From positions 1 through 64,000 of the forward strand of contig JAFXPL010000111.1 in NCBI GenBank assembly GCA_017527945.1: a stretch of 64,000 nucleotides of DNA, written 5' to 3'. Below are positions 1-8,235 of this stretch, in pieces. Within the stretch, counting starts at the first letter, position 1. Each line of letters opens with the position of its first letter. Source of the DNA: Bacteroidales bacterium. GTDB taxonomy: Bacteria; Bacteroidota; Bacteroidia; Bacteroidales; WCHB1-69. The position numbers and the translations under genes were made by a program. The notes beneath the pieces were generated by a model, which saw nothing but the letters and a program-made list of their open reading frames with translations, searched no databases and was not told where the DNA came from.

Positions 1-2
1 AC

Positions 3-245
3 AAAATGGACCATAGCCTCTATACTAACAAAGGTGACACCGATGAACCTTTCTACTCCTGGTTCAACCTGAATATTCCGGAGGCGCAGTGCAAAAAGAT
101 TGCGGAAGCCACCAACGGCAAAGTAGCCCCTCTCTCGAAAAATCTCGCCGCCATCAGCTACGATGACCGATACGATGCGCAAGTACTTTCTATGAGCGAC
201 AACTGCTATGACGGATTTTCCTACACATTTGTAAAAAAGCAATAA
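3..245 (+). CDS. C-terminal part of a small secreted protein (5' end outside window)
   Basis: The frame is open to the left edge, so the first in-window ATG (position 6) is probably internal. The C-terminal half resembles that of the lipoprotein at 857-1330: both have a KIAEAT segment followed by about 45 similar residues and end in DGF...F.KK. By analogy the full protein would be about 160 residues with a lipoprotein signal peptide, but that part is not visible. The next gene starts 1 nt after the stop codon. Function is unknown. Confidence 0.6.
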   Translation, partial: KMDHSLYTNKGDTDEPFYSWFNLNIPEAQCKKIAEATNGKVAPLSKNLAAISYDDRYDAQVLSMSDNCYDGFSYTFVKKQ

Positions 246-246
246 C

Positions 247-741
247 ATGAAAAAGATTATTTTTATCATGACTTTGGCCCTCATGCTGGCCGCCTGCGAT
301 CCCGGGTTCAACGAAGACATGGTCATCCGCAATGCATCGTCACACACCGTGACGGTCGTTCCAGCCCCTTACAGTTATTACAACAGCATGTTGGACTCTA
401 CCCTCACCTTGACACACGAGACCTACACCATCGCCCCAAACAATGAGGTGGTCATCAAAGTCGGCGGCGGTATCGGAGCTGCCAGTTTTGAATTAGGCGT
501 CAGCGAATTCATGGATTACTACAGCGACAGCGTTACGTTTCGCTTTGTCGGGGAAACCGATCCGCAAATCGTCTATTACAGAAGCGACACCACGGGCATC
601 AGTCCGTTCAATTTCAACTCCATGAATTATCAATACGAGGAAGACGTCAATAACGGCCTCATATTCCACGGTCACCGTTCCTACGGCAAGCTCACGTTCA
701 TCATCACCGATGAGCACTATGAGGAGGCAACCTTGTATTGA
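247..741 (+). CDS. Hypothetical lipoprotein, 164 aa
   Basis: Begins with a lipoprotein signal peptide: MKK, a hydrophobic stretch, then a lipobox LAAC with the lipidated Cys near residue 17. The mature part is rich in Thr, Ser, Tyr and Val, as in a beta-sandwich, and has no recognisable catalytic motif. It follows the preceding gene after 1 nt, so the two are probably co-transcribed. A strong hairpin follows the stop codon. Likely attached to the outer membrane or cell surface; function unknown. Confidence 0.75.
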   Translation: MKKIIFIMTLALMLAACDPGFNEDMVIRNASSHTVTVVPAPYSYYNSMLDSTLTLTHETYTIAPNNEVVIKVGGGIGAASFELGVSEFMDYYSDSVTFRFVGETDPQIVYYRSDTTGISPFNFNSMNYQYEEDVNNGLIFHGHRSYGKLTFIITDEHYEEATLY

Positions 742-745
742 TTCT

Positions 746-766
746 GCCCGCACTGCCGGTGCGGGC
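746..766 (+). terminator. Strong GC-rich hairpin after lipoprotein gene
   Basis: A perfect 8-bp inverted repeat, GCCCGCAC / GTGCGGGC with a 5-nt loop, lies a few bases after the stop codon at 741. No T-tract follows, so it is not a classical intrinsic terminator. It may stabilise the mRNA 3' end or be a small palindromic repeat. Confidence 0.45.
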
Positions 767-856
767 GACCCCAACGTAATATTAAACATCAGAATTCCTT
801 GTAAACCAGGTTTATGCACAAAAAACATATAATCAACTGAATAAAACAACAGAAAT

Positions 857-1330
857 ATGAAAAACATCATCAAAATTTCTATAATTGCCACGTTGGCAGT
901 ATTTGCCACGGCTTGCAACAAACCCGAAAAACAAGCGCTCACCGGCACGTGGCAGTGGACCCGCACCTACGGCGGCATTGCAGGCGTCAACTATACCCCT
1001 GAAAGCGAAGGCTTTGAGGCCGAAATCGTATTCAAAGGCGGAAAGTTCACTTTCTACAAGGATGGAAATAAGGTGACTTCTGCAAGTTATCGCATAGAAA
1101 AATGTAATCCCCCTTACCCGACCGAAATGCCAACAATCGGGACGGAATTATTCTACATCTTACATGTTCCAGCTGACCGTGAGAAAATTGCGGAAGCCAC
1201 AGACAGTAAAATAAACCTCGCCCCGACAAACTTCGCTTACCTTTATTCTGTTTCTCCCGATTTCTGGGAACTCACGCTTAATGATTATAATGTTAATGAC
1301 GGTTTTCAAACCTCTTTCAAGAAAAAGTAA
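857..1330 (+). CDS. Hypothetical lipoprotein, 157 aa, paralogue of the truncated first gene
   Basis: The lipoprotein signal peptide ends in the lipobox ATAC (Cys near residue 20). The mature part contains LTGTWQW early on and strand-rich segments, reminiscent of lipocalin-like or DUF-type Bacteroidota lipoproteins, but I cannot assign a family. The C-terminal half matches the partial protein at 3-245, so the locus holds a paralogous pair on either side of an unrelated lipoprotein. It is followed 11 nt later by the TM protein at 1342. Function unknown. Confidence 0.72.
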   Translation: MKNIIKISIIATLAVFATACNKPEKQALTGTWQWTRTYGGIAGVNYTPESEGFEAEIVFKGGKFTFYKDGNKVTSASYRIEKCNPPYPTEMPTIGTELFYILHVPADREKIAEATDSKINLAPTNFAYLYSVSPDFWELTLNDYNVNDGFQTSFKKK

Positions 1331-1341
1331 TCAGACCCACA

Positions 1342-1917
1342 ATGAATAAGAACAGTTCGGAACTGGATCGTATTGTTGCGCAGGGCATCTCCAGCGCGGA
1401 GCATGCCCCGCAGCACCCAATGTCCGAGGCGCAGATTGCGGCGGCAGCCGCATCAACGTCGGGGGCAGGCGTGTGGTTGCTGGCGCACGCACGGGAGATC
1501 CTGCTGTGCGCCGTCTCCCTCGCGATCGGCGTCGGAGGGACCCTGCTAGTCATGCACCTCTTAGGCAGCCGCAACACAGTTCCGACCGAAACCGCCGCGG
1601 CGATTGCAACCGACACAACCCGAACGACCGACACGGCGATGGCAGCGGAGGACACGGCCGCATCACCGATGGAGATATCCGCGCCAGACGCAAAGACGAT
1701 CGAACGCGCGTCTCGACAGACCGACCGGCGCGTTGCACCATCCGGAAATCACACTTCCAACGTCTCCAGCCCTGTTTCCCACGCCTCGCGTCGAACCTCA
1801 CGCATCCCACGTCCCACATCGCCAGAACCGGTCATCGTCAAAAAGACCGTCGTCCAACGAGATACGGTGGTACTCAACGAGACTGTCATCCTAAAAGACA
1901 CCGTGTATGTACCGTAG
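1342..1917 (+). CDS. Single-TM protein with C-terminal (D/E)T hexapeptide repeats
   Basis: 191 residues. The N-terminal ~50 residues are soluble, and a single membrane segment lies at about residues 52-75 (ILLCAVSLAIGVGGTLLVMH). A Thr/Ser/Pro/Arg-rich linker follows, probably periplasmic. The last ~24 residues form four hexapeptides beginning KT, DT, ET and DT. The layout (cytoplasmic head, one TM, periplasmic tail) resembles anti-sigma-like proteins of Bacteroidota ECF loci, but no sigma factor is adjacent. The stop codon overlaps the start of the next gene by 11 nt, suggesting translational coupling. Base composition is notably GC-rich. Function unknown. Confidence 0.65.
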   Translation: MNKNSSELDRIVAQGISSAEHAPQHPMSEAQIAAAAASTSGAGVWLLAHAREILLCAVSLAIGVGGTLLVMHLLGSRNTVPTETAAAIATDTTRTTDTAMAAEDTAASPMEISAPDAKTIERASRQTDRRVAPSGNHTSNVSSPVSHASRRTSRIPRPTSPEPVIVKKTVVQRDTVVLNETVILKDTVYVP

Positions 1918-2794
1918 GCTCCTTTTCGCGGTTGTTTTGATGTCGGCAGTCAGCCTTTTCGCGCAAAACCCCGACACGCTCTACATCTATGAGACGGTGG
2001 TGGAGTACGACACGCTGTTCACCCGCGACACCACCTGGGTACACGACACGCTCTACCTACGTCAAAAGCCACAGCAAAAGGATGCCCGCCAAGTGGCCGA
2101 CTCCACAGCACGGGCAAACTTCGAAAAGCTGGCCGTCCCGGACACCGCAGACACAAGGGGGAAACGGCAGCGGCAGCCGCGCGAAAGGCGGGTGCGCGAG
2201 CCGATGCCCTACCCCCGACACGAATTCAAGCTGGGAATGGGCGACCCGACCGGCATCGCGTTGTTCGACCGCTACTTCGTGTTCGTGCTGCCCGACGGCT
2301 TTGACCTGGGCGACGGCCTGCTCAGCCCGTGGTTCCACACCACGCCGCTGTTCGCAGCCGCCTACCACTTCCGCGCCACCAAATGGCTTTGGATCGGCCT
2401 CCATGCGCAATACGTCCACTACGAAGACCTTGAAATCAAGGATATTAACCAGACCGTGCCGGGCATCTGCGACCGTCGATACCATGCCTTCAGCATATTG
2501 CCTGAAATACGGTTCTCCTGGTTCAACCGCCCGCACGTCACGCTCTATTCCGAATTGTCGGTCGGGCTGACCAGATTCACCGGCACGGTGACGAACTACG
2601 ACCTCTCCTACGATGACAACAACACGCCCTATTTCGACATGGGCGGAGACAACAGCCGTCCGCGCCCGGTGTATCCCTCGCTGCATCTGACACTGTTCGG
2701 CATCCGCGCGGGAGGGGAACACTGGTTCGGGAGCTTCGAACTCGGCGCCGGATTCAAAGGGTTCGGCACACTGGCCGTGGGATACGAATTTTAA
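1907..2794 (+). CDS. Outer-membrane beta-barrel protein with N-terminal (D/E)T repeats
   Basis: 295 residues with a signal peptide ending in FAQ at about residue 20. Immediately after it come five hexapeptides, each beginning DT or ET (residues 23-52), then a charged linker. From HEFKLGMGDP onward it becomes a strand-rich barrel-like domain ending in Phe (GYEF), the usual last residue of outer-membrane barrels. The barrel part is paralogous to the protein at 3327-3935: both contain HVTLYS, LTLFG and WFG...E.G.G..GF motifs in the same order. It overlaps the upstream TM protein by 11 nt. Function unknown. Confidence 0.72.
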   Translation: MYRRLLFAVVLMSAVSLFAQNPDTLYIYETVVEYDTLFTRDTTWVHDTLYLRQKPQQKDARQVADSTARANFEKLAVPDTADTRGKRQRQPRERRVREPMPYPRHEFKLGMGDPTGIALFDRYFVFVLPDGFDLGDGLLSPWFHTTPLFAAAYHFRATKWLWIGLHAQYVHYEDLEIKDINQTVPGICDRRYHAFSILPEIRFSWFNRPHVTLYSELSVGLTRFTGTVTNYDLSYDDNNTPYFDMGGDNSRPRPVYPSLHLTLFGIRAGGEHWFGSFELGAGFKGFGTLAVGYEF

Positions 2795-2827
2795 TTTAGA
2801 ATTAAGAAACATCATAAATTATAGAGC

Positions 2828-3274
2828 ATGAGAAAGTTGATTGTTTTAATAATGACATCAGTCTGTGCGTTAATGATTTCGTGCAGCCCTGCAAATAGAA
2901 CCTTCTACCCCGAAGTGATGTTCTACATCGACGGGGAAGAAATCACGGATAACAGCGTGGAAGTGGCGTTAAACAGCTATTGCGAAATCCAAATCAAAAC
3001 GGCCGCACCGGATGCCAGTTCCCCAAACGGGGTGCGTTACTACTGGCAATATGCCACGGGATATCCCGTGGAACTGACCAACGGTTCCGACAATCTTGCC
3101 TTGAACGGCACCACTTTCGGCGATTACCTGCCGGAATACGACGCTTCCGGGATGATTCAGTACGCCACCTTCCGGATGCAATTCAGCGACACAGCCTACC
3201 ACTCCGGCGACGAATGCTACCTGAGGGTGTATGTGCAAAACTACGAAAAAGCGTTAAAAGTGGTGGTACAATAA
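2828..3274 (+). CDS. Hypothetical lipoprotein, 148 aa
   Basis: The lipoprotein signal peptide has the lipobox MISC (Cys near residue 19). The mature part is about 130 residues, strand-rich, without recognised motifs. It lies 33 nt after one barrel gene and 52 nt before the paralogous barrel gene, so a role at the outer membrane together with these proteins is plausible but unproven. Confidence 0.7.
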   Translation: MRKLIVLIMTSVCALMISCSPANRTFYPEVMFYIDGEEITDNSVEVALNSYCEIQIKTAAPDASSPNGVRYYWQYATGYPVELTNGSDNLALNGTTFGDYLPEYDASGMIQYATFRMQFSDTAYHSGDECYLRVYVQNYEKALKVVVQ

Positions 3275-3326
3275 TTCTGACATACCTTACGTTGCATGAT
3301 ATTTAGTGTTTACAAAAAATAAGATT

Positions 3327-3935
3327 ATGAAAAAGAGCATATTACTGTTATTGTTAAGCGTCCCGTTCGGGTTGGGACTGTTTGCGCAGGAAGCGGCCCC
3401 CGACTGGCGGCAAACGTTCAAACGGCACGAGTTTTCGCTCGCCATCGGCGATCCGGTGATGGCCAACAGCGTCCGCTCCGTGCATTTTTCAAACAACACC
3501 TCAACCTCATGGTTGGAGATCCCCACCTACACCAACGTCAAAACCACGCTGCCTATCACGCTGGGCTACCGCTTCCGCCTGCTGAAATGGCTATGGCTCG
3601 GCGGTGACATCTCCTACTGCGGATTTTTCGGCACCTCGCGCAACATCTACACGGAGGAGCTGGTCTATGGATACCGGGAGAACACCGTGAGCATTATGCC
3701 TGCCATCCGATTCTCCTACTTCAACCGCGAACACGTCACCCTCTACAGCGGCTTCGCGTCGGGACTGAAGTTCGGATTCTCGAAAGCCTACAACGAAAGG
3801 CGCAGCTATGTCCGGCTACCCTTCCAGCTTACGCTGTTCGGTGTCTCCGCCGGCAGCCAAAGCTGGTTCGGATTCGCCGAAATAGGTGTCGGCACTGAGG
3901 GATTTGCCAAGGCCGGCTTCGGGTACCGGTTTTAG
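3327..3935 (+). CDS. Outer-membrane beta-barrel protein, paralogue of 1907-2794
   Basis: 202 residues. I start at the ATG of 3327 (MKKSILLLL) because it gives a normal signal peptide ending in FAQ; an in-frame GTG 21 nt upstream is less likely. HEFSLAIGDP opens the barrel domain, followed by WLWLGGDI, RFSYFNREHVTLYS and LTLFG motifs and a terminal GYRF. These align with the barrel domain of the protein at 1907-2794, but this copy lacks the (D/E)T repeat region. The stop codon is the start of a heptamer repeat tract. Confidence 0.72.
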   Translation: MKKSILLLLLSVPFGLGLFAQEAAPDWRQTFKRHEFSLAIGDPVMANSVRSVHFSNNTSTSWLEIPTYTNVKTTLPITLGYRFRLLKWLWLGGDISYCGFFGTSRNIYTEELVYGYRENTVSIMPAIRFSYFNREHVTLYSGFASGLKFGFSKAYNERRSYVRLPFQLTLFGVSAGSQSWFGFAEIGVGTEGFAKAGFGYRF

Positions 3936-3990
3936 TGAATTGTGATTAGTGATTAGAACTTTGAGCTTTGAGCTTTGAACTTTGAGCTTT
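3935..3990 (+). repeat. Heptanucleotide tandem repeat, 8 units
   Basis: Eight consecutive 7-mers starting with G: GTGAATT, GTGATTA twice, GAACTTT, GAGCTTT twice, GAACTTT, GAGCTTT. The first base is the last base of the preceding stop codon. The unit changes part way through, but the 7-nt period is kept. Confidence 0.85.
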
Positions 3991-4034
3991 AAAAACAAGG
4001 ACAATTATTTGATTTTCAACATAAAATATCGATT

Positions 4035-4985
4035 ATGAAAAAGACATCCATAATATTGAGCATCGCTTTTCTTTCGGCAGCCCTTTTGAACAGTTGCAAG
4101 GTGGAAGACAATTCCGTAAAGCAGCTGAACCAAAACGGCATGGTAGTCACCAGTTATTGGCAGACCGCCACGCAACGAATACTGTTAAACATGCCGAACA
4201 TGGCGTTCCACTTCAACGCTTGGCTGTCCGCATCGGAGGAAGAGCGTCCAGGAATAGAAGACCAATATTTCAATTACAGCAAAATACGCCAAATATCCGA
4301 TAACGAGTGGGCAATTCTCCTCAACGGCAGGACCCTCTGCCACATCAACACCGGCGGAAAGCTGCTGTCGGATCCGGGTGCGGCATGGAATGTGCTGGAT
4401 TACGAGCAGGCAGTGCCGATGCCGCTGCAGGACATGCTCCCCTTTGGGAAGGACTCTGTGAGGATAACCCTCCGCCACACCGAAAACAAATGGACTGCGG
4501 AAACGTATGGCCAAGAGGGCATGAGTTCCTGTGACGACTATATCCCGTTCTACCGTTTCACCATCACGCCCGAGTCGGGAGTGGTCCCCACCGACTTGAA
4601 CGAATGCCGTTGTATTGTTGATGGGGAAGGACGCTATGCTATTCGGACATACCAATATGCGGACAATGCCGATACGCCGGTGGAGATTCACAATTACTTC
4701 ACCTTCAGCTTGACCGAAGCAACCACGGAGAATTTTTTCCATTGGAAGAACGGCCTTTTGACCATACGTCTCAGTGCAGACATGAATGCGTACGAAGCCG
4801 GTGCCACTAACCGCCTGCAATACGATAGCATTCTGATTCAGGACAGGCTTTCGGTCCGTAGCGGGGAGCAGTATGCCGAAATCACCATGCACGATGTGAC
4901 GGAAACCTGGCCCATCGGACGGTTGAGGGAGGACCACTTTGAATGCGGGAACTTCTTCGCCGCGTTGCTGGGGCTCTTCTTCTGA
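4035..4985 (+). CDS. Hypothetical lipoprotein, 316 aa
   Basis: The signal peptide has the lipobox LNSC (Cys near residue 21). The mature domain of about 295 residues has many aromatic and charged residues typical of surface lipoproteins, but I recognise no family. It is the last gene of the same-strand lipoprotein/barrel cluster and is convergent with gltX, whose stop codon is 22 nt away. Confidence 0.7.
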   Translation: MKKTSIILSIAFLSAALLNSCKVEDNSVKQLNQNGMVVTSYWQTATQRILLNMPNMAFHFNAWLSASEEERPGIEDQYFNYSKIRQISDNEWAILLNGRTLCHINTGGKLLSDPGAAWNVLDYEQAVPMPLQDMLPFGKDSVRITLRHTENKWTAETYGQEGMSSCDDYIPFYRFTITPESGVVPTDLNECRCIVDGEGRYAIRTYQYADNADTPVEIHNYFTFSLTEATTENFFHWKNGLLTIRLSADMNAYEAGATNRLQYDSILIQDRLSVRSGEQYAEITMHDVTETWPIGRLREDHFECGNFFAALLGLFF

Positions 4986-5007
4986 AGAAAGGCGATTTGC
5001 AAGGCGA

Positions 5008-6525
5008 CTAACACCCCTCCACGGCGGCTATCACCGCCTCAGTGCGCTTGTGCACCTCTTCCGTGCCGAGGATGTTGATCATCGTGAAGAGCTCAGGACC
5101 GCGTGCACAACCTACGATGCCGATTCTCAGACTGTTGAGTACGGCACCCATATTCCACTCGTTGGCTTTGATATGCTCCATCACACGGTCGTGGGCGGCT
5201 TGCATGTCGAAAAACTCGTCCTGGCGCAGCAGCTGGTCGATGACCCGCAGCTTCTCGCCCGTGCCCTCCTTCCAGCGCTTCTTCAGATCCTGTGCGCTGT
5301 ACTCGGTCGGGGCTTCGAAAAAGAAACCGGCCTGATCCCAGAACTCGCTCGGGAACGTAAGCCGTTCCTTCATCAAGTCGATGACTTTCAGCAGGTAATC
5401 CTCCTGATAGCGGACTCCCTTCTCATCTAAAATCTTGGCGAACGTCGGCAGCAGTTCCTGCGCGGACTTGAGTTGGATGTACTCGTGGTTGAACCATTTG
5501 GCCTTGTCCAACGAGAATTTCGCGCCCGACTTGCTGATCTTGTCCAGCGAGAAATGTTCCACCAGCTCGTCCAAGCTGAAAATTTCCTGCTCGGTACCGG
5601 GATTCCATCCCAGCAACGCCAACATATTCACCACAGCCTCAGGAAGATAGCCTGTTTCACGATAGCCTGAGGAAACTTCGCCGCTCTTGGGGTCGTGCCA
5701 CTCCAACGGGAATACGGGGAAGCCCAGACGGTCGCCGTCACGTTTGCTGAGCTTGCCGTTGCCGTCGGGCTTGAGCAGCAGCGGCAGGTGCGCGAACTGC
5801 GGGGCCTCCCAACCGAAAGCCTTGTAGAGCATCACATGCAGCGGGGCCGACGGCAGCCACTCCTCACCGCGAATCACATGCGTAATCTGCATCAGATGGT
5901 CATCAACAATGTTGGCCAAATGGTAGGTCGGCATTCCGTCAGATTTATACAACACCTTGTCGTCCAAAAGGTTGGAGTTAATCACCACTTCACCGCGAAT
6001 CAGGTCGTGAACATGGATTTCCGTGTTTTCGGGATATTTGAAACGCACCACGAACGGTGCGCCCGAAGCGATGCGCTCAGCCGTCTCTTCCGCGCTCAAT
6101 GTCAACGAGTTAACCATCGACATGCGCGTAGTGGCATCATACTGGAACGTCTTCTTCTGGCTTTCGGCCTCCTTGCGTTTGGCATCGAGGGCTTCCGGTG
6201 TGTCGAAGGCGTAGTAGGCCCAACCGTCGTTCACCAGCTGCTCGGCGTAGGGCTTGTAGAGGGCTTTGCGCTCCGACTGCTTGTAGGGTCCGAAGTCGCC
6301 GCCGATACCGACACCCTCGTCGAATTTCAGGCCCAACCACTGGAATGCTTCAACGATATACTCCTCAGCACCCGGCACAAAACGGGTCTGGTCGGTGTCC
6401 TCAATACGCAACAGGAAAGAGCCGCCGTGTTTCTTGGCGAACAGGTAGTTATACAATGCGGTGCGCACGCCTCCGATGTGGAGCGGTCCGGTGGGACTCG
6501 GCGCGAATCTTACTCTCGGTTTCAT
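5008..6525 (-). CDS. gltX: Glutamyl-tRNA synthetase
   Basis: Class I aminoacyl-tRNA synthetase that charges tRNA-Glu. The start region has [14 protein letters not shown], containing the HIGH-type motif. The KMSKS-type loop appears as GKLSKRDG in the middle of the protein, and the C-terminal anticodon-binding region follows. About 505 residues, normal for the family. The start at 6525 (MKPRVRF) gives the conserved N-terminus; in-frame ATGs at 6534 and 6543 are also downstream of the promoter and cannot be excluded. A -7 element at 6560-6567 precedes it. Transcribed alone, convergent with the lipoprotein gene at 4035. Confidence 0.96.
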   Translation of the reverse strand: MKPRVRFAPSPTGPLHIGGVRTALYNYLFAKKHGGSFLLRIEDTDQTRFVPGAEEYIVEAFQWLGLKFDEGVGIGGDFGPYKQSERKALYKPYAEQLVNDGWAYYAFDTPEALDAKRKEAESQKKTFQYDATTRMSMVNSLTLSAEETAERIASGAPFVVRFKYPENTEIHVHDLIRGEVVINSNLLDDKVLYKSDGMPTYHLANIVDDHLMQITHVIRGEEWLPSAPLHVMLYKAFGWEAPQFAHLPLLLKPDGNGKLSKRDGDRLGFPVFPLEWHDPKSGEVSSGYRETGYLPEAVVNMLALLGWNPGTEQEIFSLDELVEHFSLDKISKSGAKFSLDKAKWFNHEYIQLKSAQELLPTFAKILDEKGVRYQEDYLLKVIDLMKERLTFPSEFWDQAGFFFEAPTEYSAQDLKKRWKEGTGEKLRVIDQLLRQDEFFDMQAAHDRVMEHIKANEWNMGAVLNSLRIGIVGCARGPELFTMINILGTEEVHKRTEAVIAAVEGC

Positions 6526-6559
6526 ATTATTCATATAAGTCATACTATCAAAAAGGGCG

Positions 6560-6567
6560 CAAAGATA
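6560..6567 (-). promoter_or_regulatory. Bacteroidota -7 promoter element for gltX
   Basis: TATCTTTG followed by CG, a match to the Bacteroidota -7 consensus TAnnTTTG, 35 nt before the chosen gltX start. Confidence 0.65.
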
Positions 6568-6629
6568 GACAATTTTCAAAGAAGAGCGCATCGGAATATT
6601 TTTTTTCTTCGGAATCCCCTCATTTTTGC

Positions 6630-6637
6630 TAATTTTG
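6630..6637 (+). promoter_or_regulatory. Bacteroidota -7 promoter element
   Basis: TAATTTTG followed by CC, 65 nt before the membrane-protein gene at 6702. Confidence 0.5.
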
Positions 6638-6701
6638 CCGCCGGAAGCCGGGAGGCTCTTGAAACCGCCATCGTTTATAATAACCAAGCATATCAGTAAA
6701 T

Positions 6702-7391
6702 ATGAAAAAGTCTGACATCATCGTTATCGCAGCCGTCATCGCATGTCTGCTGCCCTTCTTCCTTTTCGACAGCGTATATGAAGCATATTGTGCTGCAAAC
6801 CAACGTTTTCCGTTATGGATGGCATTCCTGAAGTTCGGCATTTTGGCCACATTCGGGGAGATGCTCGGCAGCCGCGTCAAAACGGGGAAATACTATCACA
6901 AAGGCTTCGGCCTCGCCCCGAAATTCGTGGTATGGGGTCTTCTGGGTATGTGGATAGCCCTGGCCATGAACGTGTTCCGGCTCGGCGTGCCGGCCTTCCT
7001 GGAACGCTACACCGCCTTTTCCGGCATCTCTGCCGCCATGTCCGAGCCGATGTCGTGGATGAAACTGCTCGGCGCCTTCTGCGTCAGCGCGATGATGAAC
7101 ACCGCCTTCGCGCCCGTCTTCATGACCGTCCACAAAATCTCCGACATGCACATTGCCGAGCACGGCGGCGCCTTCTCGGCCCTCTTCAAGCCCGTGGCCG
7201 TAAAACGGCACATCTGCGAGATGGACTGGGGCGTGCAGTGGGGCTTCGTCTTCAAGAAGACCATCCCGCTGTTCTGGATTCCCGCCCACACGCTCACCTT
7301 CTGCCTGCCACAAGACCTACAGGTCCTCTTCGCCGCCTTCTGCAGCGTCATCCTCGGTCTTTTCCTTTCCATAGCAGCCAAAAGAGGTTGA
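6702..7391 (+). CDS. Multi-TM integral membrane protein, possibly Mpv17/PMP22-like
   Basis: 229 residues with about four or five hydrophobic segments: N-terminal (residues 5-23), around 70-90, around 115-135 and a C-terminal helix near 205-225. The C-terminal segment [14 protein letters not shown] followed by a last TM recalls the W..WP..Q..NF..VP signature of the Mpv17/PMP22 family, and similar bacterial proteins carry that label. The match is by eye and partial. Divergent from gltX. Substrate or role unknown. Confidence 0.6.
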   Translation: MKKSDIIVIAAVIACLLPFFLFDSVYEAYCAANQRFPLWMAFLKFGILATFGEMLGSRVKTGKYYHKGFGLAPKFVVWGLLGMWIALAMNVFRLGVPAFLERYTAFSGISAAMSEPMSWMKLLGAFCVSAMMNTAFAPVFMTVHKISDMHIAEHGGAFSALFKPVAVKRHICEMDWGVQWGFVFKKTIPLFWIPAHTLTFCLPQDLQVLFAAFCSVILGLFLSIAAKRG

Positions 7392-7470
7392 TATTCAAGC
7401 AATTGCCTAATTATTAGCCAAACTGATTATTTCCGGCAAAGCCGGCCGCTGATTTATGGCATTATTTTTG

Positions 7471-7478
7471 TACTTTTG
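7471..7478 (+). promoter_or_regulatory. Bacteroidota -7 promoter element
   Basis: TACTTTTG followed by CG, 26 nt before the zinc-peptidase gene at 7504. Confidence 0.65.
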
Positions 7479-7503
7479 CGCTTCAAAATAAATAAAGAAA
7501 AAA

Positions 7504-8199
7504 ATGGGATACTGGATTATCTTTATCGCTTTGATGGTCGTGAGCTTCATCGTGCAGCGAACCCTGACCTCACGTATTGAAAAATATTCGAAAACCCCGC
7601 TCAGCAGCGGGCTCTCCGGCAAGGAAGTAGCCGAGAAAATGCTGAGAGACAACGGGATATACGATGTGCAGGTCACCTGCACCAACGGTTACCTCACCGA
7701 CCATTACAACCCTGCCACGAAAACGGTGAACCTGAGCCAAGGCGTCTATCAGGGCCGCAACATCGCCTCCGCCGCCGTCGCCGCACACGAGTGCGGGCAC
7801 GCCGTGCAGCACGCCACCGCCTACCAGTGGCTCACCATGCGCTCCAAACTGGTGCCCGCCGTACAGTTCGGCTCCCAGTTCTCGCAATGGATCCTGCTGG
7901 CCGGCATCGTGCTGATGAGCATGCAGCTGCTCAACGTCGGCCGCTGGGTGCTGCTCGTCGGCATCGCCTTCTTCGCCCTCACCACCCTCTTCTCCGTCAT
8001 CACCCTGCCGGTAGAGTACAACGCCTCCGAACGCGCCGTGGAATGGCTCGACACGCACGCCATCACCACCGGCAACGAAACCTCCATGGCCAAGGATGCC
8101 CTCAAGTGGGCCGCCCGCACCTACCTCATCGCCGCCATCTCCTCGTTGGCAACATTGCTGTATTACGTCATGATTTTCTTGGGAGGCAGACGGGATTAA
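7504..8199 (+). CDS. Membrane zinc metallopeptidase, YugP family
   Basis: 231 residues. An N-terminal TM (residues 2-18) is followed by a catalytic domain with the zinc motif HECGH (HExxH) at about residue 97, flanked by AAVAA and AVQHA as in the YugP/Zn_peptidase_2 family. Two further TM segments lie at about residues 125-165, with a last one near the C-terminus. The conserved N-P-x-T-x-x-V-x-L-S stretch upstream of HExxH is present. It has its own promoter; a heptamer repeat tract begins right after the stop codon. Substrate unknown. Confidence 0.88.
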   Translation: MGYWIIFIALMVVSFIVQRTLTSRIEKYSKTPLSSGLSGKEVAEKMLRDNGIYDVQVTCTNGYLTDHYNPATKTVNLSQGVYQGRNIASAAVAAHECGHAVQHATAYQWLTMRSKLVPAVQFGSQFSQWILLAGIVLMSMQLLNVGRWVLLVGIAFFALTTLFSVITLPVEYNASERAVEWLDTHAITTGNETSMAKDALKWAARTYLIAAISSLATLLYYVMIFLGGRRD

Positions 8200-8234
8200 G
8201 AATTAAGAATTAAAAATTAAGAATTAAGGGTTAA
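8200..8234 (+). repeat. Heptanucleotide tandem repeat, 5 units
   Basis: Five 7-mers: GAATTAA twice, AAATTAA, GAATTAA, GGGTTAA. They fill the entire gap between the stop codon at 8199 and the start codon at 8236. Confidence 0.85.
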
Positions 8235-8235
8235 A

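Noticed and set aside
2057..2815. 252-codon minus-strand frame over the barrel protein gene
   Set aside because: Shadow created by high GC in the barrel gene; the plus-strand product has a signal peptide and a terminal barrel Phe.
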